This document shows positions 12,301-20,499 of a stretch of DNA of 64,000 nucleotides, piece by piece (the first letter of the stretch is position 1; every line of letters starts with the position of its first letter). Both the position numbers and the translations under genes were made by a program. The notes under the pieces were generated by a model. That model was not told the origin of the DNA. It saw only the letters and a list, made by a program, of their open reading frames with translations, and searched no databases. The DNA comes from Apricaphanius iberus (Eukaryota > Chordata > Actinopteri > Cyprinodontiformes > Aphaniidae), in NCBI GenBank assembly GCA_028564705.1, contig JAPXFQ010000804.1, positions 3,162,001 through 3,226,000 of the forward strand, read 5' to 3'.

Positions 12301-12356
12301 CTGATTGGCGGGAAGACTTGGAGGCTTTCAAGCAGATGGAGAAGGATGAGCTCTGA
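236..12356 (+). CDS. edem3: edem3, ER degradation-enhancing alpha-mannosidase-like 3 (5'-truncated by window edge; 16 exons)
   Basis: EDEM3 is an ER-lumen GH47 family protein that trims mannose from misfolded glycoproteins and so commits them to ER-associated degradation. Joined exons: 236-348, 479-632, 993-1127, 2757-2862, 3104-3201, 3792-3917, 4010-4093, 4534-4617, 4805-4929, 7732-7903, 7992-8140, 8288-8432, 8630-8821, 9572-9737, 10702-10887, 12022-12356. They total 2,370 nt in one open frame (789 residues plus stop). Residues below count from the first visible codon. The GH47 acidic residues sit in FETNIR (E31), [10 protein letters not shown] (D178) and RPEFAES (E290, E293); the calcium-binding threonine is in TTEAH (T376). 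A PA domain starts near residue 562. An acidic linker follows, and the chain ends in KDEL (786-789), the ER-retrieval signal that separates EDEM3 from EDEM1 and EDEM2. The start codon, signal peptide and about 115 residues lie upstream. The match to human EDEM3 is from memory but extends over nearly every exon. Confidence 0.97.
479..632 (+). CDS. edem3: edem3 exon 2 (GH47)
   Basis: A long T-run and CCCACAG acceptor precede it, and GTGAGA follows. It encodes [16 protein letters not shown] and ends SGLPYPR, the GH47 substrate-site loop with Leu-Pro-Tyr-Pro-Arg. One base completes the previous codon and the exon ends in phase 0. Confidence 0.94.
993..1127 (+). CDS. edem3: edem3 exon 3 (GH47, [13 protein letters not shown] block)
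   Basis: Exactly 45 codons with phase 0 at both ends. It encodes [20 protein letters not shown], a nearly invariant block in EDEM proteins. Acceptor is GCAAG (AG at 991-992), donor is GTATGA. Confidence 0.94.
2430..2605 (+). mobile_element. Tc1-like element tail (fragment)
   Basis: The stretch ends with GTGAAAAAGTTAAAGGGG and then a TACTTTTGCAAGGCA-like terminus, the 3' end of an abundant fish Tc1-like family recalled from many genomes. Only the tail is here. Related tails occur at 8985-9090 (reverse), 20140-20260 and about 50975-51050. Confidence 0.5.
2757..2862 (+). CDS. edem3: edem3 exon 4 (GH47)
   Basis: Acceptor TGACAG, donor GTGAGA. It encodes [24 protein letters not shown] residues (here with RN for the RS of human) through [11 protein letters not shown]. 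It ends with one base of an Asp codon completed in the next exon. The preceding 1.6-kb intron holds a Tc1-like tail at 2430-2600. Confidence 0.94.
3104..3201 (+). CDS. edem3: edem3 exon 5 (GH47, catalytic Asp)
   Basis: After a TTGCAG acceptor it encodes [19 protein letters not shown], whose GIDSYYEY aspartate matches the second catalytic acid of GH47. The donor is GTGAGG. A CA-rich microsatellite lies directly behind the donor at about 3209-3237. Confidence 0.94.
3209..3237. repeat. CA-rich microsatellite
   Basis: Short imperfect CA repeat just downstream of edem3 exon 5; a possible polymorphic marker. Confidence 0.8.
3792..3917 (+). CDS. edem3: edem3 exon 6 (GH47)
   Basis: 42 codons, phase 0 to 0, with a TGTAG acceptor and GTCAGA donor. 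It encodes [20 protein letters not shown] and ends LLAFFPGLQ, both highly conserved in EDEM3. Confidence 0.95.
4010..4093 (+). CDS. edem3: edem3 exon 7 (GH47)
   Basis: 28 codons, phase 0 to 0. It encodes [19 protein letters not shown] and ends HNFLPE. TTTCAG acceptor, GTGATC donor. Confidence 0.95.
4534..4617 (+). CDS. edem3: edem3 exon 8 (GH47, RPEFAES motif)
   Basis: 28 codons, phase 0 to 0. It encodes [20 protein letters not shown] followed by ESTYFLYK. The glutamates of RPEFAES correspond to the third acidic cluster of the GH47 active site. CTGCAG acceptor, GTGATA donor. Confidence 0.95.
4805..4929 (+). CDS. edem3: edem3 exon 9 (GH47)
   Basis: It encodes [20 protein letters not shown] and ends [17 protein letters not shown], with the final Arg codon split over the next intron. 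CTCCAG acceptor, GTCAGT donor. The 2.8-kb intron that follows is the largest in the visible gene and carries two Tc1-like remnants. Confidence 0.95.
5020..6010 (+). mobile_element. degenerate Tc1-like transposon in edem3 intron 9
   Basis: Pieces of a fish Tc1-like transposase gene can be followed in order on the + strand. These include a block near 5140-5220, GTGTCAGCATCATGCTGTG near 5418 (the GGGSIMLWGC region), and the C-terminal stretch near 5915-6000 (TCTGACTGAGCTTGAACTAT). Frames are broken throughout, so it is inactive. Boundaries are approximate. Confidence 0.6.
6424..7135 (-). mobile_element. degenerate Tc1-like transposon, reverse strand
   Basis: The minus strand encodes a C-terminal transposase fragment around 6490-6610 with [19 protein letters not shown] and [13 protein letters not shown], matching the DDE-domain end (NPIENLWG) of Tc1-like proteins. 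Upstream frames continue to about 7135 with shifts. It points against the neighbouring remnant at 5020-6010. Confidence 0.62.
7495..7625 (+). repeat. fragment of an abundant teleost inverted-repeat element
   Basis: GTGCTGAAGCAGGGGAACATCTAAAACATGCAGG-type sequence (7549-7585) matches the right half of the fish element better preserved at 25436-25650. It lies about 100 bases before edem3 exon 10. Confidence 0.55.
7732..7903 (+). CDS. edem3: edem3 exon 10 (end of GH47, TTEAH calcium site)
   Basis: It encodes [20 protein letters not shown] and reaches [13 protein letters not shown]. The Thr of TTEAH is the calcium-coordinating residue in GH47. The end is Ser/Pro/Thr-rich and holds an N-glycosylation sequon (NQT). 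The donor is GTAGTT, weaker than its neighbours; the next exon is only 88 bases away. Confidence 0.92.
7992..8140 (+). CDS. edem3: edem3 exon 11 (between GH47 and PA domains)
   Basis: It starts with an acidic run ([18 protein letters not shown]) and ends [10 protein letters not shown]. The two cysteines (TCPNT, KSCPR) are conserved in EDEM3. TTGCAG acceptor, GTATGC donor, ends in phase 2. Confidence 0.94.
8288..8432 (+). CDS. edem3: edem3 exon 12
   Basis: It encodes [20 protein letters not shown] and [21 protein letters not shown]. This segment links GH47 to the PA domain and closely matches human. TTTTAG acceptor, GTTAGT donor. Confidence 0.94.
8630..8821 (+). CDS. edem3: edem3 exon 13
   Basis: 64 codons in phase 0. 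It includes [20 protein letters not shown] and [20 protein letters not shown], characteristic of EDEM3. CTTAG acceptor, GTGAGT donor followed by a T-run. Confidence 0.94.
8985..9095 (-). mobile_element. Tc1-like element tail, reverse orientation
   Basis: CCCTTGAACTTTTTCAACTT followed by TTTGTCATGTTGCAAA is the reverse complement of the tail described at 2430-2605. No transposase remains. Confidence 0.5.
9572..9737 (+). CDS. edem3: edem3 exon 14 (first part of PA domain)
   Basis: It encodes [20 protein letters not shown] and ends [23 protein letters not shown], the core of a protease-associated domain. PA domains mediate protein or substrate contacts; here the domain is thought to regulate EDEM3 activity. 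GTGCAG acceptor, GTCAGT donor. Confidence 0.95.
9914..10536. mobile_element. non-autonomous hAT-like element (623 bp) in edem3 intron
   Basis: The left end CAGCGATGGGCGA and the right end TCGCCCAGCCCTA are imperfect inverted repeats. The flanks CTTCCTTG (9906-9913) and GTTCCTTG (10537-10544) agree at 7 of 8 bases, fitting the 8-bp target duplication of hAT transposons. No transposase is encoded. Confidence 0.65.
10702..10887 (+). CDS. edem3: edem3 exon 15 (second part of PA domain)
   Basis: It begins [20 protein letters not shown] and ends [12 protein letters not shown], completing the PA fold. TTTCAG acceptor, GTGTGA donor. The preceding intron carries an hAT-like element at 9914-10536. It ends in phase 1, which fits both the last exon and the candidate microexon at 11214-11246. 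Confidence 0.95.
11214..11246 (+). other. edem3: candidate 33-nt alternative microexon of edem3
   Basis: An AG (11212-11213) is followed by 33 nt and a consensus GTAAGT donor (11247). Spliced between exon 15 (phase 1) and the last exon, it would keep the frame and insert 11 residues, giving roughly [12 protein letters not shown] at the junction. It falls at the PA-domain/acidic-linker boundary, a likely place for alternative splicing. The acceptor's pyrimidine tract is weak, so this is a suggestion from splice-site logic, not a proven exon. Confidence 0.4.
12022..12356 (+). CDS. edem3: edem3 terminal coding exon (acidic linker and KDEL)
   Basis: After a TTCTAG acceptor the exon runs 111 codons and a partial codon to TGA at 12354-12356. 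It is Glu/Asp/Ser-rich and low in hydrophobic residues, so probably disordered. The end [18 protein letters not shown] then MEKDEL matches the extreme C terminus of mammalian EDEM3. KDEL returns the protein to the ER through the KDEL receptor. Confidence 0.96.
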
Positions 12357-13105
12357 CAGTCGTTGGAAACATCTTTGCTCTTTAACTGTGGTTTTACCCG
12401 GAGGGGTGGGGCTTACATTTACACAGAGGGAGCTGTCATAAACGGTTTATTTTACTCTCTGTGAAAGGTTTTACCTGCAAAGGCAGCGTCTTTACCTAAC
12501 TGTGGGATTCATATGTTAGATAATGAGTAAGAGAACAGGGATCTTGCTTCTCTCTGAACAGTTTGTCTTTTTTTCAGTGGACCAGATTACTTGGGAGTGT
12601 ATGTAACTGCACTGTACTTTCCAGTCTTTTTCCTGTCTGCATTTCTGACCATTTTTGCTCAGTTGAACTTCCTTATCGCTCGTAAATCCATTGACCAATT
12701 AATTCTATTTGAAACTGGAGATTATATGTGATTAAATATTTGATGTTTTGATTTTGGGCCTGATCATGGACATTCATTAGAAAGGGGAAAAAAAGATTAA
12801 TATTGGGCAAGATTGGTGAGATGGATATATTTTTATGATTCTTTGTCTAAAAAAATCTGTAAATATTTATTTGCCCAGATAGACTGACCGAAATAATACA
12901 GTGCTTCTTTGACCAGGCACAACACGAACAACATTCTTTGGACCACATTGGAGCAAACGCTCTCTATGCGTTAAAGCGCAGCCACAGATCGCCACTGGAG
13001 GGCGCTGGAAGAACTGATTCTTGTGCTGGACTGTTTGTAAGAAGCAGAGTTCAATGAGTTGAAAGGAGGAGATTTCAATAAAGATTCTAAAAGAAATTGT
13101 GTCTT
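12357..13105 (+). other. edem3: edem3 3' UTR
   Basis: No open frame of interest. The region runs from the edem3 stop to the polyadenylation signal at 13077. It is AT-rich except for a short GC-rich patch near 12955-13020. The end point is inferred from the signal. Confidence 0.75.
13077..13082 (+). terminator. edem3: edem3 polyadenylation signal (AATAAA)
   Basis: A canonical AATAAA lies about 720 bases after the stop, with a GT-rich stretch (TTGTGTCTTTTGAG) from about 13098. It is the first good signal after the stop. Confidence 0.75.
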
Positions 13106-14499
13106 TTGAGTTTATTGCTTTTTTTAAACAGAAAATTCAGAGTTTTGCACTTGAAAATACTTGGAAGACAACTTTAAAAATTAATAATATACATTAGGAA
13201 GGGCGTGATTGAAAACTGGTCAATCTGAAAATAAAAGTGGGCATATTTTGACATTAGAATAATGACAACGATTCAGTCAAGGCTGAAGGTTTTCAGATCG
13301 GTTCTTTACAACATACGTTTCTATAAACAGTGGGTGGACGCCCACCTCATGTAATTGGAAAGTTTCTTGTGTACCATAGAATTACTGACTGTAATTCAAT
13401 GGAAGAAAGCTGACTAGAATAACTAATGTTAAATAAAATATATATATTGATACAATATTGCATTTACGTCTAAGAATTTCTCTAGATTAACATTCAGATA
13501 CCTTTGGACTAAAATGGTAGCTAATTGAAGGTGAGTTAATATCTTTCAGTTATAAGAATTAAAATGTGAAGATGATATTTACCAACTACAATTTTCTGAC
13601 TAAAGTTGGTTGATCTGTTTATAAATGTCAGCTGGTCAGCTCGACTGTTTTGCATTTGGTAATGTCAACTCAAACACAAAACAAAGAGAATAGGTGTGTT
13701 TTTTTCCATTACATTTGTTTTGAAGACTCTGTGTTTTTACTGTAAATGTAGATTTGTTATTGAAAAACAAAACCGCCATTAGATTGTTTGGTTAAGACAG
13801 AGTTGCTAAAATTGATGCTGAATTTAAATGTGGATTTTTGTACATGTACATATTTCAAACATTGGTTAAAATAAAATCAATCTACTGTTGTATAGCATAC
13901 AATACAGAAAAGTATGGAGCACCAACAGTGCCACAATTCAATATTTATGCAAATTGTAATTTGTAAGTGTTAAAGAATTTTTTTATTAGTCAAAAGTGGA
14001 AATGAAAACAACTACGTTACTGAATATGTCATGAATTACAAATGTAATTGGTCAAAAGTAGAATAAAACTAACTTTTTTTTGATTCCCCTGGTGTATAGA
14101 GGGCTGGAAATGAAAACTTTAGTCTTTAGTGTGGTATTTGAAAAAAAAAAAAATCTATGTACTGTTTCATGTAGCCTATTATGGAAAGCCATACAAATAT
14201 TTATGTGATTTCTTTTGTAAATTACCTGAATATTTTATTAATTAGATTCATTTGTTTTTCACATTAACCAATGAACAAAACTTTAAAGTAGTCATTACAC
14301 AGTTTAGGTATTGAGGTACTTTTGGCCCTCCATACAACATTAAGAAAATTACGTTTTGCGTTTTTCTTCAGGTAGCAAGTTTATTTCTACTGATGTTTAT
14401 TGATAAACCTTTGAGAAAAGTGTACTATTCTTAAAACTGTGTGGAAAAAAATCGAAAAAATGCATCGCAGTTTCCATAAGATTCTGGTAATTATTGCCT
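13106..14499. other. AT-rich intergenic DNA between edem3 and c1orf21
   Basis: No exon, repeat boundary or RNA gene could be supported here. Sequence is AT-rich with many stop codons in all frames. Confidence 0.6.
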
Positions 14500-15490
14500 C
14501 CATGGGCATTATTTAGCCCAGCTCAGTCGCTGCTGACTCCAGAAGCTCTGAGAAGCTCGGCGGCGGCAGCAGCAGTGATTGGTGAGTCGGTGGGGTAAGA
14601 TGGCTGCATTGCTGCGCGCCGCGCATTAGTGGCATCTTGGTGAAATGACGCAGGCCACAGTTTACGTTCAGTCCTCTCAGCTCTCAGCTTCCCAGTCTCC
14701 ATAGCTCCGATCTCACCCCCGGCACACAGCCCCGGAAGACCGTCCGACCGATCGACCCCGGCTGTCTGGCTGTCCCCCCCCCTCTCCCCAGTGGACCGAG
14801 CCACACCGGTTCCTCTGAGTAAGTACACATATGACTTACTCCAATGATCTCCCAAAGGTGCAGTTTATGCTCCAGTGAGAGCCACGCTGTGTGTAATTTG
14901 TCGCTGTTTCTTAAGTGAACCGTGATTATCCGGCGCGCTCCTTCCTCCCCGCACACGGAGCTCCGTGTTTTGTTGTCTTCGGGGCTCCGTGAGACGACAA
15001 GGCTGCTGTTGTCTTTTTTCTTTCTTTCTTGTATTTTAATTTCAACACGAGAATAAGCGAAAGCGGCGACGTGCTTTGGACCGTCCGTGTGAGTGGGCTC
15101 TGGGCTGCCTCGGACAGCTTTGGCTCAGCGGCGCAGTTCAAATTTTCCACTCCCCCCTGGTTGGCTGTGCCACCCTGTCCCTCTGCTCTCTGAGGCCGAC
15201 TGTTTTAGGACGGACAGAGGGGAGACCTGTGCGGACCGAGGCTGCAGGCCGTTGCCTCCCGAGGAAGTCCAACCGCACATAGTCACGAGTTGAACCCGCA
15301 GATCTGCCTTGCCGTGCGGGGAACAAAGCGCCCAGTGTGTCCCTGCGGTGCAGCCCCGGACACAGCTGCTCGAGCCTCGGGAGGCGACGGGGTTCGCATG
15401 CCGCTGCTCCTACACGGAGACCCCCGCGACTTAACTTACTGCTGGCCGCCTTTATTCTTCATGTCTGCTATTCTTAATGCAGAGCCGGAC
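14500..15490 (+). promoter_or_regulatory. c1orf21: CpG-rich segment, probable c1orf21 promoter and non-coding first exon
   Basis: CG dinucleotides are dense here and rare on both sides, as in a CpG island. Visible elements are an inverted CCAAT box (ATTGG, 14578-14582), a YY1-like AAGATGGCTGC (14597-14607) of the kind found just after start sites, and a strong GTAAGT donor at 14819 that could end a non-coding exon. The next + strand gene is c1orf21, whose ATG exon begins with an acceptor at 34225. The region would then be joined across a 19.4-kb 5' UTR intron. Open frames on both strands here look like by-products of base composition. Confidence 0.5.
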
Positions 15491-15531
15491 TAAGATTGTA
15501 TGAGACCCTAAGCTGATTTTATGTGTGGGGT

Positions 15532-15541
15532 CCCCCCCCCC
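15532..15541. repeat. poly-C run
   Basis: Ten-base C run directly after GTGGGGT; a likely sequencing and length-variation hotspot. Confidence 0.6.
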
Positions 15542-15544
15542 AGC

Positions 15545-16915
15545 TCACCAGCCACCTCAGCACAACTCTTCTCTATATTGTGTGACAGTTTACCACCAAT
15601 TAATTAACCATACTATCCATCTGGATATGTTTTTCCACTACCAAATTACACTAGGAAAAAAAATGCTTTAGTGGTGTTTAGTGTGATGACATCACAAAAG
15701 GCACAGTTTGTAAACACTGTGGTTGATAGGCGACTTGTGAGAACTTTTGATATGATTTTGAGTTGGTTGAATTGGCTTTTTAGTGCTATAGTTTGACCCC
15801 GTTCATCTAGCTTTAATTATTATGAAAGTCTTTAGGCTCCTTGTTGAATTCGCTCTCTTTCTGACTGCTGACGAGTGCCGTTTCCTTCTTCCTTCACAGT
15901 CGACCAGAATGACTGTGATGGTACGGCTGATTATTCTGCATGAAACCTTATTTGAACTTCAATATAATCCCAGTGATGTGTATTGAGTAGTGCCGTGTAA
16001 AAATAAAAATAAATAATCGATTCAGATGTCCAAAAATTGATTTAATCGTTTCAACATTGTTTGCCCTTTTTACAGCTGGAATATGAGGGAAAAGTCCAGA
16101 CAGGCATTTGTACAGAAATTCAACCACACCCAGTTTTACATCAATGAATTACGGTTCTCTACTTAAGATAGCAGCTAAGAAAAAAGTTTTTAAAAGCACC
16201 GATAAATATCCATATTGAATTGGATCATGATAATTGATTGTTATTCTTGAGAACTGGAATGGAATCGATTCTTGAAATTTGAATCCATACCATGCTCTAG
16301 GATTGACCTATATTTCCTATAGTTTACCTTGAAATCCTACAGAGTTTTGACAAAGCAATGTGACTGTCCCAGTTTGGCATGGACCTCTTTACAAACATAT
16401 CTTCAATCGTTGCCAGATTTTCTTGAAATCCAAGCAGTGTTATCACATGCTGCTCAAATGGTTTGAGTGAACACCTTGTCAACATTTTTATTCATATATA
16501 TTTTTACTTTTCCTAGTATTTATCTGTATCAATCATGTCAGTTCCCATAAAGTCTAACAACATAAAAAAGGTAAATTTGGATGAAAATCATCAGAGGTGT
16601 CGGAATCCCATAATATCTCATATATAGACAGTGTTTTATCTTAATTAGAAGGTGAAATAATACAGTTTGCCTGTCATATCAACAAAATAAACTAAGTAGA
16701 TGAAGTTTTTTTAACTTTCACATTACTACAAAACAAGAAATCCAATTAGTTCCTCAATTTATAAAATTGTCTCTTAAGCTTTTATCATACTTACATCTTG
16801 TCAATATATGAATCCAATCTTTTAGTTAAGCTTCAAGTTGTTAATACAAAAAAACAACAACACAATAGCAACCTATAGTGATGTTTATGTAGTATGTTTT
16901 TCAGCAGGGGCACAA
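15545..16915. other. non-coding DNA, possible repeat at about 15985-16295
   Basis: No exon was found. The 15985-16295 stretch has ends rich in AATCGATTC-type sequence (near 16013 and 16263) and resembles fish non-autonomous DNA elements, but I could not define a target duplication. Confidence 0.35.
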
Positions 16916-16919
16916 GCAG

Positions 16920-17125
16920 CACAGTTTTCAGTTTAATTCAGAAATACTTTATCCCAAAGGAGAAATAAATGTGGCTATATCATCAAGTGCCTTCAAAGAG
17001 TTGTGGATGGTGATGCGGTGGGGAGTAAGGATCTCTTCAATGTTGATATAAATCTGAAGAAGCCTCTTATTGAAGACACTGTTGCTGTAAGAAAGTCTCA
17101 TAACTGTCACACAGACCTGTAATGA
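16920..17125 (-). mobile_element. CR1/Rex1-like LINE 3' end (fragment)
   Basis: It begins with the reverse of a LINE tail (AATACTTTATCCCAAAGG) and continues with CTTCAAAGAGTTGTGGATG and GAAGAAGCCTCTTATTGAAG. The same blocks appear in the same order at 63685-64000, so these are two copies of one family, both inserted facing left. Confidence 0.6.
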
Positions 17126-17129
17126 CATG

Positions 17130-18990
17130 CTAATAACTCAATATGCAGAGACATGGAGGATATTCACAGTAGCATGTCCTGGATGACACTGTCTAGCTCT
17201 ATGGTTAGAAAGACGGGGGGTATGATCCTTGCCCATTATGATTGATCGAGGCGATGGATTGAACTTCCTCTTTCTCTCTCTGCTCTTTGGTCCTTCTCTG
17301 CGTATACAAAGTGTCTGTTTCAACTCCTCTGGGATTTGAGGTCAAAAGTTTGAATTTAGCTTTAAAGATGAGTTAACTTTAATCTGCTCACTATCATGGT
17401 GTCTATTTTAAAAAGCGCCCTTCTCCAGGGCTTTTTCCAAATGTCCACCTTTAAATGTTGCCTGCAGTCACTGCAGATTTCAGCATGAAATCCGTGACAG
17501 TAGAGATCTTCTGTCATTATTTGCTGTCCACTTTACCGATGGGGTCGATGCAGGCGCGTGTTTCAAGCTTCCTACACAGTTTGGAAATGGCGGGAGTTTC
17601 TTTTAGGCAATTTCCAGGTTTGGATGAGGATGGGAATATAAAGCAGAGGATTCTCAACATTTTCTATCCATCCGTCCATCCATCCATCCATTTGCCCATT
17701 TGCTTATCCAACTTTCTACTTAGTTTCCTGCAGTTGTTTGATTTTTGCCAGCTTTGATACTGTCAAAACAACATGAGATAATCGAATGATCCTATATTGG
17801 TGATTTGGCTTAGCACTAAAAGTGGAGTAAAGTCTCTAAGAGCTGGGCCGTGATATTATTTAACAAAATAAAATTTTTTTAAATCTATAATTGTCTAAAA
17901 AGGGATTTTGGAAATGCGTGTGAAAAATATGTTGAAACCTTGTATATAAGTCAGCAGTAATCGTTGGATGTTTTAAGCCTTTACTTCTCATCGTCTTCCT
18001 TCGCTGCACAGTGTGGTGTTTATGTCCGTGTTTATTGCTCACATGTGGCTATTTTGATCTGGTGACTACAAAAAGCAAAAAAAAGTCTCACTCCTCCTCA
18101 CTTTTTGCTCCCTTTTCTCCGAGGCGTGAGGAGGAGCTATTCCTAGCCCTACTCCTCTTTTTTCTCTTTCTCCTTCCTCACCCTCTCAATCATCACCATC
18201 ATCTGCCCCATGCCCTCTTAACCCTCAGCTGATGAAAAGCAGCTCAGATGAGCATTTGACCCCGTCGGGGTCTTCTTCACGCAACACTTGGTGGAGGGTT
18301 TCCTTGGCGACCGGGATGTCTTCTTGTCCCTGCGTGGGCGTTGGAGGGAGTTTCCGTGTCTGTCTCTCACATGCAGCTTGTGTTTGCTTTGCAGCCGTTG
18401 TGCTCACTGTGGAGCAGAGCTTGTTGCTGTCAGGTGAGATGGTGTAGTCTATATTGCAGCGCAGAAAGCACAAGGCCAGCACAACCTGATCCCTCTTCGT
18501 TCTGTTTGCCTGAGGGCAGCGGCAGATCGCTGGGTCGTTTACCAGACCCGGCGACGGTCAGATCCACAAATGTTTGCTGCATGAAGCGTGAAGCGTGCAG
18601 TCACACGGTTGTTTCTGATGTGGTGTTTGGGTTTTCCATGTGTCTGCGCGCGCTGCAGCAGACGTTCCTCTGCGTGGCTGTGGGCTGTGTTTGTGCCGGT
18701 TCTGTTTTCTGACTGCTCGCCTTTTATATCAGCGGGGATTGGTGGTGTAGCCTTTCGCGGGTGTGCTCGTTTCTGTTGCAGTATCTGTCTGTGTGCCACT
18801 GACTGTGTTTGCCTTTAGTTTAAGTTCAGAGCCCAGCTGGAACAAGAGATGGAGATGGAGTGCTCCATTGATTTAATATATTTTTTAGTTTGCTTTTTTT
18901 TTCAATCCTCCTCTTCTCCTTTTGAAGAAATAGGATATTTTTTTTCTCTTTATTGTGCATAAAAAGGACCCAGGGGGATGTCTGCACGCC
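17130..18990. other. non-coding DNA with pyrimidine-rich tract
   Basis: No supported exon. About 18085-18230 is C/T-rich. A 39-base segment at 18395-18433 has good splice sites on both sides and is listed under findings. Confidence 0.4.
17667..17696. repeat. CCAT tetranucleotide repeat
   Basis: Short (CCAT)n-like run, imperfect. Confidence 0.65.
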
Positions 18991-18999
18991 TACATTATT

Positions 19000-20265
19000 A
19001 TAATCTAAGCTCTATAGGAGAGCTAAACCTTCACCTAAAGTATATGAGTTTAATAAAACACTATTTGAATAATTGGCAGATGAACAGGTCAATAGATAAC
19101 GATTAAACTTTGGCTGCTGTTCAGGTACTTGATGAAAAATTGCAAACAATTGTTCTGCAGGTTTTTCGATTAGGGTAGAAGTCTTGGATCCAACAGAAAA
19201 GATCAATTTGTGAAGCTCTATAAAACTTTATATCTAACATTTCACATCCTGACACACTGCCACAATGAACTGTACTGTGTTGAGACTTTAGGTAATAAAG
19301 CAACAAAAGCCAAGCCTTCATTGTGAAGTGGAAAATAAATGTATCCACGGCCTTCTAAGTATTTCAAATAAAATCCATTGCAGCCAATTAGAAACAGTCA
19401 TAAATCCTACCACTGTGAAATTCATTCAATGTAAATTCAGCTGTTCTGCGAAGGTCTCGGAGGTTTGTTAGAGAACATTAGTGATCAAAGACCAACGGAC
19501 CCAGCAGGTGAGGAGAGGTTTAAAGCAGGGTTTGGTTGTAAAGCAATATCCCATGCTCCACCTAAACTCAAAGGCAAGGCAAACGAAGCATTAATCAGAG
19601 AAACTTTCTAAGAGCTGTGAAGACTCACGACTTGGGGGCGTGAGTCTGTTGAACCACGATAACCTCAACACACCACCACTGGGTTTCTTGAGCTGATATC
19701 AGAGTTGATAGGAAATAGAATGGCGTTAAAACCAGTTGGTAAGGGCCAGAAGTTTTCCCTCCAACAGGTCACCGGTCCGAAACGTGCACCCAAAGCTACA
19801 ACAGAATGGTTCAGATCAAAAGTGTCTTATTTGTGTTTGAACGGACCAGTCAAAGTCTAGACCTATATCCGTTTAAGAATCTCTCTCCAGAGTTTAAAAA
19901 AAATTGGCTTTCATAGATGGTCTGAATCAGAATGATTGAGCTAATTAACTCAATCGTTCAGACTGAGTTGATTTAAGAAGAAAAGAGAAGACATTTTCTC
20001 TGAAGATGAAAACCTGATGGAGGACGACTTCTAAAAGACTCTGAGATGTTATTCCAGCAAAGAAGCAAATGCACAAAACACATCTTAGTGTTTATTTCAA
20101 AATAAGCTAAAAGAAAACAAAAATAAAAGCATGTACTATCTTCCTTCCACTTTACAATTACTGTACGCTACTTTGTGTTACTCTGTCAAATAAAATCTTA
20201 ATGAAATACATTTAGGTTTCTTGTAATGGGTCAAAAAGGAAAAAGTTAGAGTGGCAAAAATGTGA
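19000..20265 (+). mobile_element. degenerate Tc1-like transposon
   Basis: The stretch carries, in order, GAAGGTCTCGGAGGTTTGTT (19450), ATGGTTCAGATCAAAAGTG (19806), GACCAGTCAAAGTCTAGACC (19844) and the tail ending near 20260. These are landmarks of the fish Tc1-like family also present at 5020-6010 and 60300-60560. Frames are destroyed. Limits are approximate. Confidence 0.58.
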
Positions 20266-20384
20266 TTTACATTTAACATTAGCTTAGATGGGCGGATATT
20301 TGTCTCACACTAAAAGACGGAGACAGAAACTGTGGAAGAGCTGGAGAAAACCATCGCATAAGTTGTGAAATCACGCTAACTCTT

Positions 20385-20470
20385 GCAGGAAGACCGCTGG
20401 TTGGGACTCGAACCAAAGACCTTCCTGCTGCAAGGCCACAGTTCTACCAGCTGCACTACATTGCAGCCTG
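20385..20470 (-). repeat. tRNA-like repeat fragment
   Basis: GGGACTCGAACCAAAGACC is a reversed B-box-like sequence, and CTGCTGCAAGGCCACAGTTC follows, as in the abundant fish repeat at 57640-57880. Only a fragment remains. Confidence 0.45.
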
Positions 20471-20499
20471 CAAGTTTTTTATGTAAACATTTTTTTCTC

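Noticed and set aside
14523..15150. Minus-strand open frames of 74-110 codons suggesting an antisense gene
   Set aside because: No homology recognised, no conserved splice structure, and base composition explains them.
15076..15493. Several overlapping open frames on both strands in the CpG-rich block
   Set aside because: They overlap one another on opposite strands, lack recognisable domains, and are expected where GC content lowers stop-codon frequency. Better explained as promoter/5' UTR sequence.
18341..18818. Open frames on both strands at about 18230-18820
   Set aside because: Rich in Cys and Val from TGT/GTG-rich DNA; no domain and overlapping frames. Only the 39-base splice-bounded segment is worth testing.
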